A model generated the notes under the pieces. The model did no database searches. It was not told the DNA's origin and worked only from the letters and a program-made list of their open reading frames with translations. A DNA stretch of 8,259 nucleotides, from positions 1 to 8,259 of the forward strand of contig JADFMZ010000129.1 in NCBI GenBank assembly GCA_022563615.1. Reading direction: 5' to 3'. Source of the stretch: Planctomycetota bacterium (GTDB lineage: Bacteria; Planctomycetota; Phycisphaerae; UBA1845). A program made the position numbers and the translations under genes. This document shows, piece after piece, positions 5,478 to 8,259 of this stretch (the first letter of the stretch is position 1; each line of letters starts with the position of its first letter).

Positions 5478-6752
5478 TCAATCCGTCGCGCCCGACAGCA
5501 CCGCCTCCCGCTCCCCCGCTTCCGGAATCGCCAGGGCGTCGTGCGCCCACGAAGCCGGCACACGCGCCCCGAGTTGGTTGACCGCCACGTCCAAAACATC
5601 CACCAGTTCCGTCAGCGAACGCGAACTCCTGAGCGTTCGTCGAAAATAGGGAACCGGAACATCGGGCCCGAATCGCAGACGCGCCAGCGGACCCAACAGG
5701 TCGCGACGGATCGTGCGCCCTTCCTTGCGGATGTCGTCCACCAGCACGTCCCGGCGCACCGTTTCATGCACCTGTGTGGCTGCCAGAGAACCCTTCTCGC
5801 CGGCAACATCCGTCGTCAGCGTTTGCCCCAACCAGGCCTTGCTCATCTCCCGGTTGAGAAACTCCACCAGACGCTCATAAGGAGGCCCCGCCGTTCCCCG
5901 GTTGGCTTCGATAATCTGCAGCTCCACCGCCCGACTGAAAATACCTGCCGCATTGCTTCCCAGCGACTGCAACATCGTGAGCAGTTCGCGCTTCTCATCA
6001 GCCGTGGCGCTGGGCTCGTAACGCGCGATCCGAACCGGCATCCCGAACACCTCCGCGAAAATCATCCAGTCTTTCAAGGCCAGATGTTTCGCCAGATACG
6101 CCATCGCCGTGACGCGTAGCAGTCCGCCGCGCTGGGGATGACCCGAAACATTGTGCGGCGTATGCACGATGAACTTGTTCCGGGGAAGATCGATCCCGTC
6201 TTGCGGCTCTTCCTGCGTCAAAATGCGCGGCCGATCCAACGCATCAAAAACAATGCGACCGAAGTCCACAGCCGCAACGTCTCTCAGACGCAGCGCGCCC
6301 TCCGAGACGTCCCAGACCATTTCCGCAATCGCAATGTTGCGACCGATGGCCAGAGACAAATGCTGCAATACCTCATCCAGCGATTCCAGGCCGCCTAGCA
6401 CCTCGCGACAATAACTCGCAGCCTCATCCGCCAATACATTGTCCAACCCCTTTCGCAGTTCCGACGCGCTGGTGACTTGCCATTCCAGTCCCGTCAACGC
6501 AAGACGCCGCGTGTTGGCCACGGCGTACAGGTGCGCGTCCTTCTCCTCCATTTCTTCAAAGAGCTGCATGGCCGTGGACAACGATCCGCTATCCGCCTCA
6601 CGCAATATGGACGCCAGACCCGACGGCGTAAGCCCCGCACTGGGATAATCGCGCACCGAATCCTCAGACCGAGCGGCAATGACCTGCCCGAGCTTCGGAC
6701 GTTGTTGAGGCCGCGACCGCAACGCATTTACAACCCATCCCGTCCATTTCAT
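5478..6752 (-). CDS. Portal protein, DUF935 / Mu gp29 family
   Basis: This 424-aa protein is the portal, a dodecameric ring at one capsid vertex through which the terminase pumps DNA. Length and order fit DUF935. N-terminal LGQVIAARSEDSVRDYPSAGLTPSGLASILREADSG (21-56) is followed by LFEEMEEKDAHLYAVANTRRLALTGLEWQV (64-93), which is the hallmark 'm...D.hl..v...R..al....w.v'. Next come 'LAIGRNIAIAEMVWD' (134-148), 'KDWMIFAEVFGMPVRIARY' (227-245, the family's 'W..f.e.fG.P...g.y'), and 'FLNREMSKAWLGQTLTTD' (298-315) with the conserved GQTLTT, then 'VHETVRRDVLVDDI' (328-341). The ATG at 6752 is chosen because AAGGAG (6762-6767) lies 9 nt upstream and the family N-terminus begins there; an in-frame TTG ten codons earlier would swallow the ribosome site. 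A repeat-rich gap separates it from the terminase. Confidence 0.94.
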   Translation of the reverse strand: MKWTGWVVNALRSRPQQRPKLGQVIAARSEDSVRDYPSAGLTPSGLASILREADSGSLSTAMQLFEEMEEKDAHLYAVANTRRLALTGLEWQVTSASELRKGLDNVLADEAASYCREVLGGLESLDEVLQHLSLAIGRNIAIAEMVWDVSEGALRLRDVAAVDFGRIVFDALDRPRILTQEEPQDGIDLPRNKFIVHTPHNVSGHPQRGGLLRVTAMAYLAKHLALKDWMIFAEVFGMPVRIARYEPSATADEKRELLTMLQSLGSNAAGIFSRAVELQIIEANRGTAGPPYERLVEFLNREMSKAWLGQTLTTDVAGEKGSLAATQVHETVRRDVLVDDIRKEGRTIRRDLLGPLARLRFGPDVPVPYFRRTLRSSRSLTELVDVLDVAVNQLGARVPASWAHDALAIPEAGEREAVLSGATD

Positions 6753-6761
6753 CCACGCACT

Positions 6762-6767
6762 CTCCTT
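6762..6767 (-). promoter_or_regulatory. Ribosome binding site for the portal
   Basis: A perfect AAGGAG (minus strand), in context AAAGGAGAG, lies 9 nt before the ATG at 6752 and fixes the portal start. Confidence 0.75.
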
Positions 6768-6834
6768 TCGAGATGAATGCAAGACGTCGAACCATCAATG
6801 GCAAACCAGCACAACCAAGAGCTAGGGCAAGTGG

Positions 6835-6855
6835 ATTCGCCATTCATCATTCGTA
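6835..6855. repeat. Degenerate heptamer tandem repeat (ATTCGCC/ATTCATC/ATTCGTA)
   Basis: Three adjacent 7-bp units share ATTC and differ at the last three bases. Head-to-tail ATTCGTC-like heptamers are familiar from intergenic DNA of some GC-rich bacterial chromosomes; that link is from memory and not verified here. It lies 13 bp from the double-hairpin element. With only three imperfect units, chance is possible. Confidence 0.45.
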
Positions 6856-6868
6856 TTGTCCTGAGTGC

Positions 6869-6950
6869 CTATCCCAGAATCCTTTGTGGCACCGGTTTTC
6901 AACCGGTGTTAGCGCACGGGTTACAAACCCGTGCCACAGTCTTGGGATAG
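6869..6950. repeat. REP/BIME-like double-hairpin element with terminal inverted repeats
   Basis: The 82-bp element has nested symmetry. Outer 8-bp arms are CTATCCCA (6869-6876) and TGGGATAG (6943-6950). Second 8-bp arms are TGTGGCAC (6885-6892) and GTGCCACA (6931-6938). Inside are two perfect hairpins: CACCGGTT (6890-6897) / AACCGGTG (6901-6908) with a 3-nt loop, and GCACGGGTT (6914-6922) / AACCCGTGC (6926-6934) with a 3-nt loop. Only five bases (TTAGC) separate the hairpins. Paired hairpins in opposite arrangement with a conserved outer motif are the layout of REP/BIME elements mobilised by REP-associated tyrosine transposases (RAYT). No transposase is present, so it would be non-autonomous. 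It lies 12 bp after the terminase stop codon, in the leader of the portal gene. No clear target-site duplication is seen. Confidence 0.8.
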
Positions 6951-6962
6951 AGTCTAAGCCGC

Positions 6963-8259
6963 TCACCATGTCCCCGTCCGCGCAAAATGGAGCGGCCCGA
7001 CGGTCATACACTCGATTCCACCGCCGCCGACGTCCGCCGCGTGAACCGCCAATGCAGCCGCCCAGAAACGATCCGCGTGACTCCCCTCCCGCCTTGAAGC
7101 CGTCAAACGAAAGTGCCCAGATTCCGTCACCGTTCGTTCGACTGAATGCCAGTCGCGGGCAATGCGATCATCGTTCGGAATGCGGATGCGCCGATTCTCC
7201 ACTGCGATGCGCAGTGCCGATGCCATTTGCGACTTCAACGCCGTTGTGAACGTAATGCATTCCACACGATGACCGCCGAACCGTTCGACGGCCTGTTCTG
7301 CCAGTTGCATGCCGAGCCCTCCCGCGTCAATGCAACATTTGCGCACGCGGCGCGTCGACAGGATTTCCGAAAGCAAATCGAACTGCACACGAAACGGTGT
7401 GCGCGAAAGCTCAAAGAGCGCCATCGTCCGGAGCACGTCGCCCTGACTCGCCACGACCCAGATCACCGTCAGGTCGCGCATGCGCCCGATGTCCACGCCG
7501 ACGAACAGTTCGTGCGGCGTGTCCGACAGTTCCGCCGGCGATTCGCACAGTTGCAGTGTCTGATCCACGCAGGCGGAAATCTGCTCATAGGTAAGAAACG
7601 CAGTAGTCTCATCCAGGAATTCACACAAGAACTCCTGTCGATACAGTTCCTCATCTCCCATCGCGGACCGGATCTGTTCCACGTCCACATCCAGCCCCTG
7701 CGCCACGGCGTCCGGCAACGTCACGATGCTGGTGGAGAAGTGCTCATTGTCCCGCAGTTGGTGAAAGACGTTGCTTCGACCCTTGGGCGTGGAGGCGACG
7801 TCCAATTCCCCGTCACCACGCAGTAACGAGGGAAACATAGCCGCCCAAATGTCTCGGTCGAATGCGTGCATCGCAAACTCGTCCAGCAGCACGTCACCCG
7901 TAAACCCCCGCGCCGTTTGCGGATTGGCCGGCAGACCGATGATCCGAACTCCACCCGGAAGTCGTATTTCCAATTGCTTGATGCTTAGATCGCGAAAAAA
8001 CCGGTTGTCATAGAAATCGGTGGCGATTTTCAGGGCCTCGCAATGTTGACGTGCCTTCTGCATGAGTTCGCGACTCTGCCGCTCACCTGCCGAAAGAAAA
8101 ATCTGTGTTCTTCCTCGGGCCAATCCACGCAGAATGCGGCGTAGCGACTTGGTGAAGCTCTTACCCGTCTGCCGCGCCCAACAGTTCCACCGAAACCGCG
8201 CCTCGCATTCCACATCCTCCCGTTGATAGGGGAGAAGCGAACCAACGGGGGCCGGCCTG
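6963..8259 (-). CDS. Terminase large subunit, ATPase and nuclease (partial, N-terminus beyond window)
   Basis: The frame is open from the right edge to TGA at 6963-6965, 431 visible residues. A GTG at 8213 is internal: upstream codons encode LLPYQREDVECEARFRWNCWARQTGKS, the usual 'PYQ..w..D..rf....aRq.GKS' opening of large terminases, so the true start lies past the window. Counting from the first full codon, Walker A is ARQTGKS (28-34), Walker B DVLLDEF with D126/E127, and the coupling motif STPKG (156-160). The RNase H-like nuclease domain has candidate acidic residues D256 (VGVDIG), D311 (CCIDAGG) and D396 (SHADRFWAAAL). The protein docks on the portal, hydrolyses ATP to package DNA and cuts concatemeric or host-joined DNA. 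It resembles the Terminase_6 / Mu gp28 lineage. All expected catalytic residues are visible, so it looks functional. Confidence 0.95.
   Translation of the reverse strand, partial: RPAPVGSLLPYQREDVECEARFRWNCWARQTGKSFTKSLRRILRGLARGRTQIFLSAGERQSRELMQKARQHCEALKIATDFYDNRFFRDLSIKQLEIRLPGGVRIIGLPANPQTARGFTGDVLLDEFAMHAFDRDIWAAMFPSLLRGDGELDVASTPKGRSNVFHQLRDNEHFSTSIVTLPDAVAQGLDVDVEQIRSAMGDEELYRQEFLCEFLDETTAFLTYEQISACVDQTLQLCESPAELSDTPHELFVGVDIGRMRDLTVIWVVASQGDVLRTMALFELSRTPFRVQFDLLSEILSTRRVRKCCIDAGGLGMQLAEQAVERFGGHRVECITFTTALKSQMASALRIAVENRRIRIPNDDRIARDWHSVERTVTESGHFRLTASRREGSHADRFWAAALAVHAADVGGGGIECMTVGPLHFARTGTW

Larger units (their letters stand above)
6753..6962 (-). other. Repeat-bearing gap between terminase and portal
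   Basis: This 210-bp stretch, the longest non-coding gap in the window, contains no supportable gene. From the terminase side it holds the double-hairpin element (6869-6950), a heptamer repeat (6835-6855), about 65 bp with no visible signal, and the portal ribosome site (6762-6767). Adjacent terminase and portal genes in compact phage operons usually abut, so this gap looks acquired. Confidence 0.7.

Noticed and set aside
5396..5599. N-terminal extension of the protease frame into the portal gene
   Set aside because: The extra 68 residues are Arg/Trp/Cys-rich noise overlapping the portal C-terminus, while tandem ATGs with Shine-Dalgarno sites occur at 5392-5395.
6869..6950. Double hairpin as an intrinsic terminator after the terminase
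   Set aside because: No T tract follows on the minus strand, and the portal and the rest of the head genes must be expressed downstream; the symmetry fits a REP-like element better.
6835..6950. CRISPR-like array
   Set aside because: The repeats are hairpins of different sequence and short heptamers, with no regularly spaced identical direct repeats and no unique spacers.
8211..8213. GTG as the terminase start
   Set aside because: It would remove the conserved PYQ segment encoded just upstream; the frame stays open to the window edge, so the gene is partial.

Overview
The window is part of a tailed-phage virion-assembly module, probably a prophage or prophage-derived region. All nine genes are on the minus strand, so they are transcribed from high to low coordinates. 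The genes recognisable by sequence belong to the Mu-type head lineage: large terminase (Mu gp28 type), DUF935 portal (gp29), protease I (gp32), major head subunit T (gp34) and DUF1320/gp36. No integrase, repressor, lysis gene, tRNA, rRNA or CRISPR array is present. The base composition is GC-rich and most genes have Shine-Dalgarno-like sites. The 210-bp gap between terminase and portal holds repeat sequences of a chromosomal type (a double-hairpin REP-like element and a degenerate heptamer repeat). That favours residence in a bacterial chromosome; a planctomycete or similar GC-rich Gram-negative host is only a guess from the look of these repeats.

Layout in transcription order: (1) large terminase, 5' end cut by the window edge, 8259-6963; (2) intergenic repeats, 6950-6835; (3) portal, 6752-5478; (4) maturation protease, 5395-4439; (5) putative two-domain capsid decoration protein, 4365-3601; (6) major capsid protein with a GTG start, 3527-2604; (7) gp36-like head-completion protein, 2502-2059; (8) tail-terminator/gp37-position protein, GTG start, 2033-1551; (9) an unrecognised 148-aa beta-rich protein, 1428-982; (10) an unrecognised 148-aa protein with an N-terminal coiled coil, 979-533; (11) a tail-fibre-like protein that runs off the left edge, 518-1.

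Together the terminase would pump DNA through the portal into a procapsid made of the T-like capsid protein and matured by the I-like protease. The decoration protein would stabilise the shell, and the gp36/gp37-position proteins would close the head-tail junction. The last three genes are probably tail or receptor-facing parts. Compared with Mu, no gpF/gpG homologue lies between portal and protease, no gp35 lies between T and gp36, and no sheath, tape measure or baseplate gene appears before the fibre-like gene.

Intergenic gaps hold several inverted repeats. The strongest are the double hairpin upstream of the portal (6869-6950) and an 11-bp-stem hairpin just after the capsid gene (2554-2593). 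None is followed by a T tract in the direction of transcription, so none is called a classical intrinsic terminator.
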